From: Chloroflexota bacterium
GTDB taxonomy: Bacteria > Chloroflexota > Dehalococcoidia > Lucifugimonadales > GCA-002723415
NCBI GenBank assembly: GCA_002723415.1
Contig: PBOA01000033.1
Location: forward strand, 1-64,000
Direction of reading: 5' to 3'
Length of the DNA: 64,000 nucleotides
Under the pieces are notes generated by a model, which saw nothing but the letters and a program-made list of their open reading frames with translations, ran no database searches and had not been told where the DNA came from. Of this stretch, positions 1 to 8,225 are shown one piece after another. The translations under genes were made by a program, and so were the position numbers. The first letter of the stretch is position 1; each line of letters starts with the position of its first letter.

Positions 1-1
1 C

Positions 2-118
2 TATATCATATCCCATATAGTCCCACGAATGAAATCTAGAGGCTTTAGTGAAAATATAATTAATAAAATATTGACTGATAACCCTAAATCAATATTAGCA
101 TTTGCTACCCCTAAATAA
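2..118 (+). CDS. Phosphotriesterase-family hydrolase, C-terminal fragment
   Basis: Reading frame 2 is open from the window edge to a TAA at 116-118 and gives 38 residues. It ends with a segment containing RGFSENIINKILTDNPKSI. This resembles the C-terminal helix of phosphotriesterase-related amidohydrolases, which typically read 'G.s.e.idkIl..NP...l.f'. The gene is cut by the window edge, so the metal-binding His residues and the carbamylated Lys are not visible. Same strand as clpC, but a promoter lies between the two, so they are probably separate transcripts. The family call rests on this short tail alone. Confidence 0.6.
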   Translation, partial: YIISHIVPRMKSRGFSENIINKILTDNPKSILAFATPK

Positions 119-134
119 AGTTTCCTTAAACTGG

Positions 135-183
135 TTTATATACTAAACCTTGACATGAACTGTATCAAGGTTTAGTATATAAA
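135..183. promoter_or_regulatory. Perfect 19-bp inverted repeat (candidate operator) before clpC
   Basis: The left arm at 135-153 reads TTTATATACTAAACCTTGA and the right arm at 165-183 is its exact reverse complement, with an 11-base spacer. The arms contain the -35 and -10 elements of the promoter at 150-178. A protein bound to the palindrome, or a cruciform, would therefore block polymerase. It is not the CIRCE (HrcA) sequence nor the direct-repeat CtsR box. No T-run follows the right arm, which argues against an intrinsic terminator for the upstream gene. Confidence 0.75.
150..178 (+). promoter_or_regulatory. Sigma-70-type promoter for clpC
   Basis: A consensus -35 TTGACA at 150-155 is followed after exactly 17 bases by TAGTAT at 173-178. 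The predicted transcript start is near 185, giving a leader of about 28 bases. A purine-rich ribosome site (AAGGAA, about 203-208) sits just before the ATG at 213. Both hexamers lie in the arms of the inverted repeat. Confidence 0.7.
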
Positions 184-212
184 TAAAATCAGATCAATAA
201 TAAGGAAATATA

Positions 213-2633
213 ATGGTATTCAAACCAGATAATTTCACTGAACAAGCACAAGAAATCTTATCTAGATCACAAGAATTAGTAAGAGAATTTAAACATTCTG
301 AATGGGATGCTGAACATATATTTCTTGCCTTATTAGAAATTGAAGATGGTTCAACTTATGAAATATTAAAAAATATAAATATAGATGTATCGGATATACG
401 TAATCGCCTTACTCAACTTTTAAACACATTACCTAAAGTTACACAATTCTCTAACCAAATATATGCTACAGAACGTGCATATAACATATTGGAACGTGCA
501 AAGGTAGAAGCACAAAGGCTAAGTGATGAATTTATTGCGAGTGAACACCTATTAGTTTCTATCATACAAGAAAATTCAGGAAACATTGCTAAATTAATAT
601 CTGAATTCAAAATAGATTTAGAAGAAATATATAAAATTCTACAAAAAATTAGAGGCTCTCATAGAGTAACCGACACTAGAGCTGAAAGTAGATATCAATC
701 ATTAGAAAAATATAGTATCGATTTAACTAAACTAGCCAATAACGGTAAATTAGACCCAGTAATAGGAAGAGACAAAGAAATTAACAGGGCAATGCAGACT
801 TTGATACGTCGCACCAAAAATAATCCTGTTCTAATTGGCGGAGCCGGAGTAGGAAAAACAGCAATAGCCGAAGGTCTTGCTCAAAGAATAATATCTAATG
901 ATGTTCCTGATGAATTAAAAAACCGTAAAGTTTTAGCAATAGATATGGGACTAATGCTAGCTGGCAGTAAATTTCGTGGTGAATTTGAAGAAAGGTTAAA
1001 AGCCGTAATGGCGGAAATAACAGAATCAAAAGGTGAAATTATTCCATTCATAGATGAAATTCATACTGTAGTTGGAGCTGGAGCAGCTGAAGGAGCGATA
1101 GATGCTAGCAATATGATGAAACCCGCATTAGCACGTGGAGATCTACAAGTACTTGGAGCAACAACGGAAGAAGAATATAGAAAATATATAGAAAAAGACT
1201 CTGCTTTAGAAAGAAGATTTCAACCAATTCTAATAGAAGAACCTAATTTAGAAACTGCTACACAAATGCTATATGCCCTTAGACCAAGATATGAATCTCA
1301 CCATAAAATTAAAGTAAGCGATCAAGCTTTAGAATCTGCAGTAAAACTTAGTCAACGTTATATTACTGATAGACTATTACCAGATAAGGCGGTAGATTTG
1401 ATAGATGAAGCAGCTAGTAAAATGCGAATAGAATCTCAAAGTATGCCAGGAGATATAAAAAAACTAGAAAGTAAAATCCGTCAATTAGAAAATGAAGAAG
1501 AAGCTTGTGCCCAAAGGGGAGATTATCAACAAGCAGCTGATTTAAGAACTGAGAGACTCAAAATACAAGAAAAATTTCAAATCCACAAATCAGAATCTCA
1601 AAAAGAAAATGACTCTCCAATGATAATTAAACCAGAAAACATCGGAAGTTTAGTAGAAATGTGGACTGGAATTCCTGTATCCAGACTACTAGAAGATGAA
1701 TCATTACGATTATTAAAAATGGAAGATAGACTCCATGAAAGAGTAATTGGCCAAAATAATGCAATCCAATCAGTAGCTGAAGCTGTAAGACGATCTAGGG
1801 CAGGACTTTCAAGCCCTAATAGACCAATAGGTAGTTTTATTTTTTTGGGTCCAACTGGAGTAGGCAAAACTGAATTAGCTCGTGCACTTGCTCAATATTT
1901 ATTTGATGACGAACAAAATATGATAAGAATCGATATGTCAGAATACATGGAAAAACATTCTGTTGCTAGGCTTATTGGTGCTCCTCCCGGATACGTAGGG
2001 TTTGAAGAAGGAGGACAACTAACCAATGCAGTTAGACGAAGGCCATTTAGAGTTGTATTATTAGATGAAGTGGAAAAAGCTCACCCAGATATATTTAATA
2101 TATTATTACAAATACTTGAAGATGGAAGAATTACCGATGCACAAGGTAAAACTGTTGACTTTAGAAATACTATAATTATAATGACTAGTAATCTAGGTAC
2201 ATCTGGAGAAAATAAAGAACCTCTAGGATTTTTGAGAGATGCTTCAGAGTCATCTGTAATACAATTGCGATCATCAATTGAAGAAGCCTTAAAAACTACT
2301 TTTAAACCAGAGTTTTTAAATAGAATTGATGAGTTCATAATATTTGAACCTTTATCTGAGCCAGAGATTTTACAAATTGTTGATATGATGTTAGACGAAG
2401 TTAAGCAAAGAACTCTTGAACATGAAATAAATATAAAATTTTCTAAAACTTCAAAAGTATGGCTTGCAAATAAAGGCTATGACCCTAAATACGGAGCTAG
2501 ACCATTAAGAAGAGCAATACAACGATTTGTAGAAAATCCCCTTTCAAAACGTATTTTAAAAGGTGAATTTACACAAGGTGATTGTATTTCTATTAACAGT
2601 AAAAAAAATGAACTTACCATATCTAAATGTTAA
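213..2633 (+). CDS. clpC: ClpC-type AAA+ protease ATPase / chaperone
   Basis: Hsp100 unfoldase that feeds substrates to ClpP or acts as a disaggregating chaperone in the cytoplasm. At 806 residues it has the ClpC layout. A double Clp-N repeat covers about residues 1-145. The first AAA+ module has Walker A GGAGVGKT at 209-216 and Walker B FIDEIH around 279-284. A short middle region with a UVR-like motif (about 430-460, [11 protein letters not shown]) follows, then a second AAA+ module with GPTGVGKT at 546-553. The short UVR linker in place of a long coiled-coil separates it from ClpB. The ATG follows AAGGAA. Expression is probably controlled through the palindrome over the promoter. The next gene starts inside its last codons. 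Confidence 0.93.
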   Translation: MVFKPDNFTEQAQEILSRSQELVREFKHSEWDAEHIFLALLEIEDGSTYEILKNINIDVSDIRNRLTQLLNTLPKVTQFSNQIYATERAYNILERAKVEAQRLSDEFIASEHLLVSIIQENSGNIAKLISEFKIDLEEIYKILQKIRGSHRVTDTRAESRYQSLEKYSIDLTKLANNGKLDPVIGRDKEINRAMQTLIRRTKNNPVLIGGAGVGKTAIAEGLAQRIISNDVPDELKNRKVLAIDMGLMLAGSKFRGEFEERLKAVMAEITESKGEIIPFIDEIHTVVGAGAAEGAIDASNMMKPALARGDLQVLGATTEEEYRKYIEKDSALERRFQPILIEEPNLETATQMLYALRPRYESHHKIKVSDQALESAVKLSQRYITDRLLPDKAVDLIDEAASKMRIESQSMPGDIKKLESKIRQLENEEEACAQRGDYQQAADLRTERLKIQEKFQIHKSESQKENDSPMIIKPENIGSLVEMWTGIPVSRLLEDESLRLLKMEDRLHERVIGQNNAIQSVAEAVRRSRAGLSSPNRPIGSFIFLGPTGVGKTELARALAQYLFDDEQNMIRIDMSEYMEKHSVARLIGAPPGYVGFEEGGQLTNAVRRRPFRVVLLDEVEKAHPDIFNILLQILEDGRITDAQGKTVDFRNTIIIMTSNLGTSGENKEPLGFLRDASESSVIQLRSSIEEALKTTFKPEFLNRIDEFIIFEPLSEPEILQIVDMMLDEVKQRTLEHEINIKFSKTSKVWLANKGYDPKYGARPLRRAIQRFVENPLSKRILKGEFTQGDCISINSKKNELTISKC

Positions 2634-3232
2634 ATAATAATTATAAAAAAGGTTTGTTAGCCATTGATAAATACAATTATTCTATGGCTATTGATCATTT
2701 CAATAATGCTATTTCCAAAAATATTTTAGATGAATTTGCATATTTAAAAAGAGGTATAGCATTTAAATGTTTAAATGAAAATCAGAACGCTATAAATGAT
2801 TTTAATAATGTCATTAAATTAAATAAAAATAATTATGAAGCATACTTTCAAATTTCTGAAACATATATGTCAGAATACTTATTAAACCCTGATAACAAAA
2901 AATTGTTAGAACTTTCTTTAATTAATAATAATAATGCAATCGAATTAAATAAAGAATATTACGAAGCATTTGAATTAAGGTCAAAAATACATTTTCAAAT
3001 GGGTGAATATAAAAAAGCCTTTAATCTTAGTAAATCATTATTTGATAACAACCCTAGGTTGTCAGAAGCATATAGAATTATGACTAATTCACATGATTTA
3101 TTAATAAATGAATTTGATAAAAAACAATCCAATAAAGATTATTATATATCTTCAATATTAACCTTCTTCATAATTACTATTGTAATAATATCATCCATAA
3201 TATTTGTAATTAATTATTGGCGCTGGGCATAA
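2627..3232 (+). CDS. TPR-repeat protein with C-terminal membrane anchor
   Basis: A 201-residue protein that begins within the clpC stop region (shared ATGTTAA), so translation is probably coupled. Two or three tetratricopeptide-like units are visible at about residues 5-140, for example AIDHFNNAISKNILDEFAYLKRG and NNAIELNKEYYEAFELRS, with the usual A/Y/G/F pattern. A single hydrophobic helix follows near 176-196 and ends in YWRWA, so the protein looks tail-anchored with the TPR face in the cytoplasm. TPR proteins bind other proteins, so a role as adaptor or membrane tether for ClpC is possible but is inference from position only. There is no separate ribosome site. Confidence 0.65.
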   Translation: MLNNNYKKGLLAIDKYNYSMAIDHFNNAISKNILDEFAYLKRGIAFKCLNENQNAINDFNNVIKLNKNNYEAYFQISETYMSEYLLNPDNKKLLELSLINNNNAIELNKEYYEAFELRSKIHFQMGEYKKAFNLSKSLFDNNPRLSEAYRIMTNSHDLLINEFDKKQSNKDYYISSILTFFIITIVIISSIIFVINYWRWA

Positions 3233-3235
3233 AAA

Positions 3236-5575
3236 TTACAATGGTTTAAGTAATTGAATAGACTCTGAATTATTTTTTATATCTTGCCATTCCCACAATT
3301 GAGGTACATATTCAATATCACTATGTAATTGTGCTTGATCAGAATAGTGACTACTACCTGGATGGCCTGAAGAACCAAGAGGAACCACCCATTTTGATTT
3401 TGTCCAATCTGAAGGATCATGAATATATCTGTTAACTGATAATCCATCTATATAAAATCTATTATTGAAAGAAAATGTTCCTGCCAAAGGAGTATCCATT
3501 CCTCCTGACAAAGCAAATTTAGGAGGATCTAATAACTTTTTTAAACTTGGAAATACTTGCGATAATGGATGAGAAGGATTTGTTGTATGAACCCTACCCC
3601 ATATCCATTTATTGACATCTTTACCTAATCGGCTTTTAAGAGATATAATCGCTTCAATAAAGCTTTTTTTTATTAACTCATCCCAATTAAAAATACCTAT
3701 ATTAGAATCTTGCTTATCTTTATTCATGTTTTCTAAAACATGACCCATTATTTCCCCAAAATGACCAGGAGCACCCCTACTTTTACCTAAAAGTGCTTCA
3801 TCAGAAAGCTTAACAAATATACTATCTGAAATAATTTTAGAAAATTGCATGTACGTCTCTGCTATTATAGTTGGTTCTACTCTATTTTTATCCATATCTC
3901 CATTCCAATGAACTAATAATTTTTGCAAGTCTTCTTCAATGGAATTTTCCAAATTTAAAGATAAAATTTTATCTTTAATCCAAATTGCTGGTATAGATAT
4001 AGAATCAGCATGGATTGCACCCATTTTACTAATGTCCATATCACCTTTATCTATTTCTTTTATTCTATTTACAATTCTCTCTGCTCTCCATCCATTACCA
4101 AAGTAATGGTTTATATGATATTTATAATCATCTGTAGTAATTTTTTGATTACAAGTTACAGCATAACCTACTTCAGGATTACGAACCTGTGGCATTTCAT
4201 CCCAAGGAATTTCTCTTTCCCATTCATAATTACCATCACTTCCTCTAACAGGAATCCAAGTGTTTTTAATATCTCTAATAGGAATTCTTCCTCTGAGCCT
4301 ATATCCAAATTCTCCATAAACATCACAATACATATAATTATTAACCGGCTCAGTCCATTCTTTAACTGCATTTTCTAATTCATCAGCATTTTTAGAGCGC
4401 GCAATATCTAATACCGAATCCATCCACTTAGTTCCTTGATTTGTCCCTGTGTGACTAAATGCAAGGCCAATCCCTTCTCTAGGGTTGCCTGCAACAATTC
4501 TTCCATGCCGAGTAATAACAACTTCAATACGTATAGGTTTTTCACCTTTAATTATTACTTCTTCTTCTCTAACATCTGCAGGATACCAACCATTTTTATA
4601 AGAGTATTCTAATCTACCCGAACGCTCTCGAAATTCTTCTATGAATAAATCTTGGTAATCTGCGACACCATGAGTCATGCCGAAACCTACATATTCATTA
4701 TGGCTAAAGTGAGGTGCCCCAGGCACCCCAGGCAATGAATAACCTGATATTCTCCAATTAGAACAAGACAAATGAATTTGATAATAAACACTAGGAGTAT
4801 CTAGGCCTCTATGAGAATCTCCTGCAACCAATGGAAGGCCTGAAACAGTTTTATCCCCACTCACCACCCATGCATTACTTCCTGCATCTAATTCATTGAT
4901 ATTATTTAATTCTCTCCATGCATAAGCTAATTCTTCATAGGGGATATAATTTTCTTCTTTGTGCTTAATACCAGGAGGAGTAGTTACTAAGTGGTTGTAT
5001 GGATAACCTCGAAATAGCTCTGCAGCACGTTTTGGACCTATAGACTTAACTAATCTAGCTCGCCATAGCTTCATGTCAAAAGTACCCATTAACATATTTC
5101 TACACTTATAAACTAAAAAAGAGTGCCATGGCTCCCATTTTTCAGGTTTTTCACCTAATAATTTATATTCTACAGGTAGAGTTTTTGTATTATTAATAAA
5201 TGCATTGATACCTTCAGTTAAAGAATCTACCATAAGTTTAGTATCTGGTCTAGAAACTTCATAATCTGCTTTAGCTGCTCTTTCTAAACTCAATTTCCTC
5301 ATAAGAATATCTTGAATTAAATCAGATTCATTAATATTTCCTGTCCATTCACTCCATCTACCTAAACCTCTATGTCGATCATAATCCATATGCCATAATC
5401 TATCTTGAGCTGTAACAAACCCTTGCGCAAAAAATAGATCTTTCTCCGAATGAGCTTTTATATGCGGTATACCCCATTTATCTCTAAATATTTCTACATT
5501 TTCTGAAAGATAATTAAAATTTTTTGTAGAAACAACATCTGGTAGAGATTTAATCAAATCGTCTTCTGTTATCAT
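3236..5575 (-). CDS. Penicillin acylase family (Ntn-hydrolase) protein
   Basis: Member of the penicillin/acyl-homoserine-lactone acylase family of N-terminal-nucleophile hydrolases, which cleave amides. The early signature IFRDKWGIPHIKA, the AQDRLWHMD segment and the autoprocessing junction DAGSNAW are clear. The predicted nucleophile is the Ser of GSNAW, about residue 233, and processing there would give alpha and beta chains. Later conserved blocks include PLVAGDSH, LPGVPGAPHFSHN and FGMTHG. A GTG at 5581 is in frame, but AGAGG sits 6 bases before the ATG at 5575, which I prefer. Unusually for the family there is no signal peptide, so it probably acts in the cytoplasm. The substrate is unknown. 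Confidence 0.85.
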   Translation of the reverse strand: MITEDDLIKSLPDVVSTKNFNYLSENVEIFRDKWGIPHIKAHSEKDLFFAQGFVTAQDRLWHMDYDRHRGLGRWSEWTGNINESDLIQDILMRKLSLERAAKADYEVSRPDTKLMVDSLTEGINAFINNTKTLPVEYKLLGEKPEKWEPWHSFLVYKCRNMLMGTFDMKLWRARLVKSIGPKRAAELFRGYPYNHLVTTPPGIKHKEENYIPYEELAYAWRELNNINELDAGSNAWVVSGDKTVSGLPLVAGDSHRGLDTPSVYYQIHLSCSNWRISGYSLPGVPGAPHFSHNEYVGFGMTHGVADYQDLFIEEFRERSGRLEYSYKNGWYPADVREEEVIIKGEKPIRIEVVITRHGRIVAGNPREGIGLAFSHTGTNQGTKWMDSVLDIARSKNADELENAVKEWTEPVNNYMYCDVYGEFGYRLRGRIPIRDIKNTWIPVRGSDGNYEWEREIPWDEMPQVRNPEVGYAVTCNQKITTDDYKYHINHYFGNGWRAERIVNRIKEIDKGDMDISKMGAIHADSISIPAIWIKDKILSLNLENSIEEDLQKLLVHWNGDMDKNRVEPTIIAETYMQFSKIISDSIFVKLSDEALLGKSRGAPGHFGEIMGHVLENMNKDKQDSNIGIFNWDELIKKSFIEAIISLKSRLGKDVNKWIWGRVHTTNPSHPLSQVFPSLKKLLDPPKFALSGGMDTPLAGTFSFNNRFYIDGLSVNRYIHDPSDWTKSKWVVPLGSSGHPGSSHYSDQAQLHSDIEYVPQLWEWQDIKNNSESIQLLKPL

Positions 5576-5618
5576 TATCACCTCTTAAATTAATTTCAAT
5601 ATTACAATTTCCCATTGT

Positions 5619-5966
5619 TCATTGAATTATTGATTCAAAACTAACTTCAATAATAGCATTTGCAATCAACACTCCGTCTTTCTTGTCTTCATTAAGTAAT
5701 TCTAAACCACCCTTAATGACCTCTATAGATTTAGAACCATAAGGTAAAACTTCCAATACCTCCTCTCCATTCACATCACCTGGTTTAGGAACTCCTATAG
5801 TTACTTTTAACTTCATTTCATTTCCAGATTTACCAATTAAATCTTGAAAATTCAAACTACTATGATGTATTGCGTCATATACTGCCCGTTTAGAAGCACT
5901 TGTATAATCAAGTCCTCGTATATCTACCCCCATACCCATTTCAGTTACGCATCTAACATAAGCCAT
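5619..5966 (-). CDS. Lin0512 family protein
   Basis: A 115-residue protein that matches my memory of the small Lin0512 family (TIGR02058-like). Features are an N-terminal GMGVDIRGLDYTSASKRAV, a middle strand with VTIGVPKPGDVNGEEVL and a GSKSIEVIKGGL block, then a C-terminal beta strand. Length is normal for the family. The fold is thought to be a small alpha+beta domain, and the function is not established. A good ribosome site (GAGAGGAA) precedes the ATG. It lies upstream of the acylase gene on the same strand with 43 bases between, so they may be co-transcribed. Confidence 0.7.
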   Translation of the reverse strand: MAYVRCVTEMGMGVDIRGLDYTSASKRAVYDAIHHSSLNFQDLIGKSGNEMKLKVTIGVPKPGDVNGEEVLEVLPYGSKSIEVIKGGLELLNEDKKDGVLIANAIIEVSFESIIQ

Positions 5967-6072
5967 AATATTCCTCTCATTAATTCTTAATTGAACTATA
6001 ATTTAAAAGTTCACCTTACAAAATTCATTAAAGTATTGTCAATAAACTAATAATTAGCTTTTCTAATTTAAT

Positions 6073-6861
6073 ATGTTATATATTATAATAACTATTATGA
6101 CTTATTTAGAAAACATTATAAATATACTTGGAGATTATCCAAAAAACCCTCAAAGACAAAATATCCAAGGTAAAAGATATTATGTACTTCCTGGATATTC
6201 AGAAAAACCGTTAATATCTGTTACAACTGTAGTGAAAGATGTAATTGATAAACCTGCCTTAGTAAATTGGGCAAAAAATATTGGAATAAACTCAAGTCAA
6301 GAAACTTTAAAATCTTATCTTGGACAAACAGTTACTTTAGATCTAATTAAAGATTTCCAAATAAAATCTAAAAATGCCGTTGAAAAAACATCCACTAGTG
6401 CAGCTGATTTCGGTACTTATGCACATCATTTGATTGAATCTATTATTAAAGGTGAAAACCCTCAAATACCTAAAGAATATACAGAAACGATTAATTCATT
6501 TTTCAAATGGCGAAATCAATTCAATATAGATATACTATTTTCCGAAATTTGTGTTTATTCAAAAAAATATTCAGTAGCTGGAACATTAGACGCTATTGGA
6601 ATTAAAGATAACAAAATAATCTTAGTTGATTGGAAAACGTCCAAAGCATTATACCCAGAATATGCTCTTCAAGCTGGCGGTTATATTTGCTGTTTAGAAG
6701 ATATGACAAATAATGAAATAAATGAAGGCTGGATCGTAAGGCTTGGGAAATCTTCTCCTGAATTTGAAGTAAAAGCTATAAACATTGAGAATAGTAAAAA
6801 AGGATTTATTCAAGCTATAGAATTTTGGAAAACCTTTTATTCTAAAAAATTATATAATTAA
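6073..6861 (+). CDS. PD-(D/E)XK (RecB/Cas4-like) nuclease domain protein
   Basis: A 262-residue stand-alone nuclease of the RecB/PDDEXK_1 type. The catalytic core is visible: GTYAHHLIE supplies the conserved His, GTLDAIG the first acidic residue, and ILVDWKTSK the D-x-K pair, followed by the QAGGY helix typical of RecB-family motifs. There is no helicase domain and no Cys cluster, so it is neither AddB nor Cas4. An ATG at 6097 (MTYLEN) is an alternative start; neither has a good ribosome site. It ends 2 bases before the next gene, so it shares a transcript with the envelope cluster that follows. The substrate is unknown, and no CRISPR or defence gene is nearby. Confidence 0.72.
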   Translation: MLYIIITIMTYLENIINILGDYPKNPQRQNIQGKRYYVLPGYSEKPLISVTTVVKDVIDKPALVNWAKNIGINSSQETLKSYLGQTVTLDLIKDFQIKSKNAVEKTSTSAADFGTYAHHLIESIIKGENPQIPKEYTETINSFFKWRNQFNIDILFSEICVYSKKYSVAGTLDAIGIKDNKIILVDWKTSKALYPEYALQAGGYICCLEDMTNNEINEGWIVRLGKSSPEFEVKAINIENSKKGFIQAIEFWKTFYSKKLYN

Positions 6862-6863
6862 GT

Positions 6864-7421
6864 ATGCAATTTAATATTAAAAAAATTCTATCCTCTTCAA
6901 TTGTTGGAATTTTACTTCTTGTAAACATAAATTCTTTAAATAATGATGAAAATTTACTAGCTAATGGAAGAGTAAAAAGTTATATAACAAAAAATACTGA
7001 ATTATATGAAATATCCTTAGGAATATCCCCAGATCCGTTACAAAAAGGTATTGGACATCTCGTAATTATAATTAAAGATAAAAATACTGATCAATTTATT
7101 AATGATGCAACAGTAAAAATACAATTAAACCATAGGGCAACTACTCAAATAATTGGCCCATTAAACTTAACGAACCTATCTAGTATAGAACCCTTAAGTC
7201 TTAATGAATATGATATTGATTTAGTTTTAACTGAAACAGGAATATGGGATTTATATATACAAATACAAAAAGGAAATTCTTACAATGAGCTTATCCATGA
7301 AATCAAAGTAGTTAAACCTAACCCTATCGCTGCTTTATCTGGTGTTTTTGTACTAACTATATTATTATTAATTTTAATATATTCAATATATTCTCAAATA
7401 AAAATGAAAAAACAAAGCTAG
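6864..7421 (+). CDS. YtkA/FixH-like membrane-anchored extracytoplasmic protein
   Basis: A 185-residue protein with an N-terminal signal-like hydrophobic segment (about residues 8-24), an exported beta-rich domain, and a C-terminal transmembrane helix (about 155-178) followed by a lysine-rich cytoplasmic tail. The domain reads like the YtkA/FixH immunoglobulin-like fold: GHLVIIIKD, INDATVKIQLN, NEYDIDLVLTETGIWDLYIQI. Such domains are often found beside copper or cytochrome-oxidase maturation genes. It is the first of three tightly packed envelope genes and ends 5 bases before the lipoprotein gene. The precise function is unknown; a metal-handling role is inferred from neighbours. Confidence 0.6.
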   Translation: MQFNIKKILSSSIVGILLLVNINSLNNDENLLANGRVKSYITKNTELYEISLGISPDPLQKGIGHLVIIIKDKNTDQFINDATVKIQLNHRATTQIIGPLNLTNLSSIEPLSLNEYDIDLVLTETGIWDLYIQIQKGNSYNELIHEIKVVKPNPIAALSGVFVLTILLLILIYSIYSQIKMKKQS

Positions 7422-7426
7422 ATAAA

Positions 7427-8218
7427 ATGTACATAAACTATATATTATCCTCCATTATTTTAGTAATTATTATTTTTACTATAAGCTGTAACAGCAGTTA
7501 TGTGCCTAAAGAAGTTTATTTTGATATAACTGTTAATAATAATGATTTAACTAATGAACCAAAAACATTAAAAGTAAAACATAATGACTACATAAAATTA
7601 AATATCCAATCAGATGAGATTACCAGTATTCACATTCACGGATATGACATAGAAAAAGAAATTACCCCTGATAAAGTTGAATTAATCGAATTTAAAGCTA
7701 GTGCTACAGGAAGATTTGATATTACAATACATAAGGACACGAATCACAACAATTCACATTCACATTCACATTCACACAATGAACAAGAAGACGCTAAATG
7801 CGAACATGAATTCCCTATGAATAATACTGATTCGCCGTCAATAAATATTGATATTTTTACAGGTGAAAATCCTGATACTTATATTATAGATCCGAATATT
7901 CTTAATTTTACATTAGTATCTGATAAAGAAAAAACATTATATGATTCAAACAATAATAATATAGGACATTGGCACCTTTATATAAATGGCAAATTAAAAA
8001 GTATGTATTATGAAAAAAGTGCAATATTAAATAAAAAAGAATTTAATTCAGGCGAAAACGTCATTAAAGTAATTTTATCTAGTTTAAATCATTGTGAATA
8101 CAATATTAGTGATACTACTACTCTAGAAATTAAATCAAAAGATCATCATGATGACCATTCTCACCATGATGATAGTGATGAAATACAATTAGCAATTCTA
8201 GAAGTAACACCAAACTAA
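7427..8218 (+). CDS. His-rich cupredoxin-like lipoprotein, putative metal binding
   Basis: A 263-residue probable lipoprotein with a hydrophobic N-terminus ending in a lipobox-like TISC (Cys21). Residues about 30-103 look like a cupredoxin-type beta domain with the motif SIHIHGYD. A His/Ser tract (SHSHSHSH, about 110-117) and a Cys125-Glu-His follow. A second beta domain contains GHWHLYINGK (about 180-189) and LNHCEYN (about 221-226). The tail carries another His/Asp cluster, DHHDDHSHHDD (239-249). The density of His, Asp and Cys points to binding of copper, zinc or nickel outside the membrane. It lies between a YtkA-like protein and a polytopic membrane protein, 5 and 7 bases away. Which metal, and whether it is for uptake or protection, cannot be told. 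Confidence 0.62.
   Translation: MYINYILSSIILVIIIFTISCNSSYVPKEVYFDITVNNNDLTNEPKTLKVKHNDYIKLNIQSDEITSIHIHGYDIEKEITPDKVELIEFKASATGRFDITIHKDTNHNNSHSHSHSHNEQEDAKCEHEFPMNNTDSPSINIDIFTGENPDTYIIDPNILNFTLVSDKEKTLYDSNNNNIGHWHLYINGKLKSMYYEKSAILNKKEFNSGENVIKVILSSLNHCEYNISDTTTLEIKSKDHHDDHSHHDDSDEIQLAILEVTPN
7753..7776 (+). repeat. Hexanucleotide microsatellite (TTCACA)x4
   Basis: Four perfect tandem copies of TTCACA encode the alternating Ser-His tract of the lipoprotein gene at 7427-8218. The unit is six bases, so slippage would change the number of Ser-His pairs without shifting the frame. Confidence 0.9.
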
Positions 8219-8225
8219 AATATAT

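Noticed and set aside
1598..1867. Minus-strand open frame inside clpC
   Set aside because: Antisense to a highly conserved AAA+ region whose codons explain it.
4010..4378. Open frame of 122 codons on the plus strand, hydrophobic
   Set aside because: Fully antisense to the penicillin-acylase gene, with no ribosome site and the Ile/Phe/Ser-rich composition expected of a shadow frame.
5992..6013. Inverted repeat TGAACT...AGTTCA in the divergent gap
   Set aside because: Only 6-base arms in AT-rich DNA and not clearly placed against promoter elements; chance is likely.
7753..7776. Short tandem repeat as a CRISPR-like array
   Set aside because: Units are contiguous hexamers without spacers and lie inside a coding frame.
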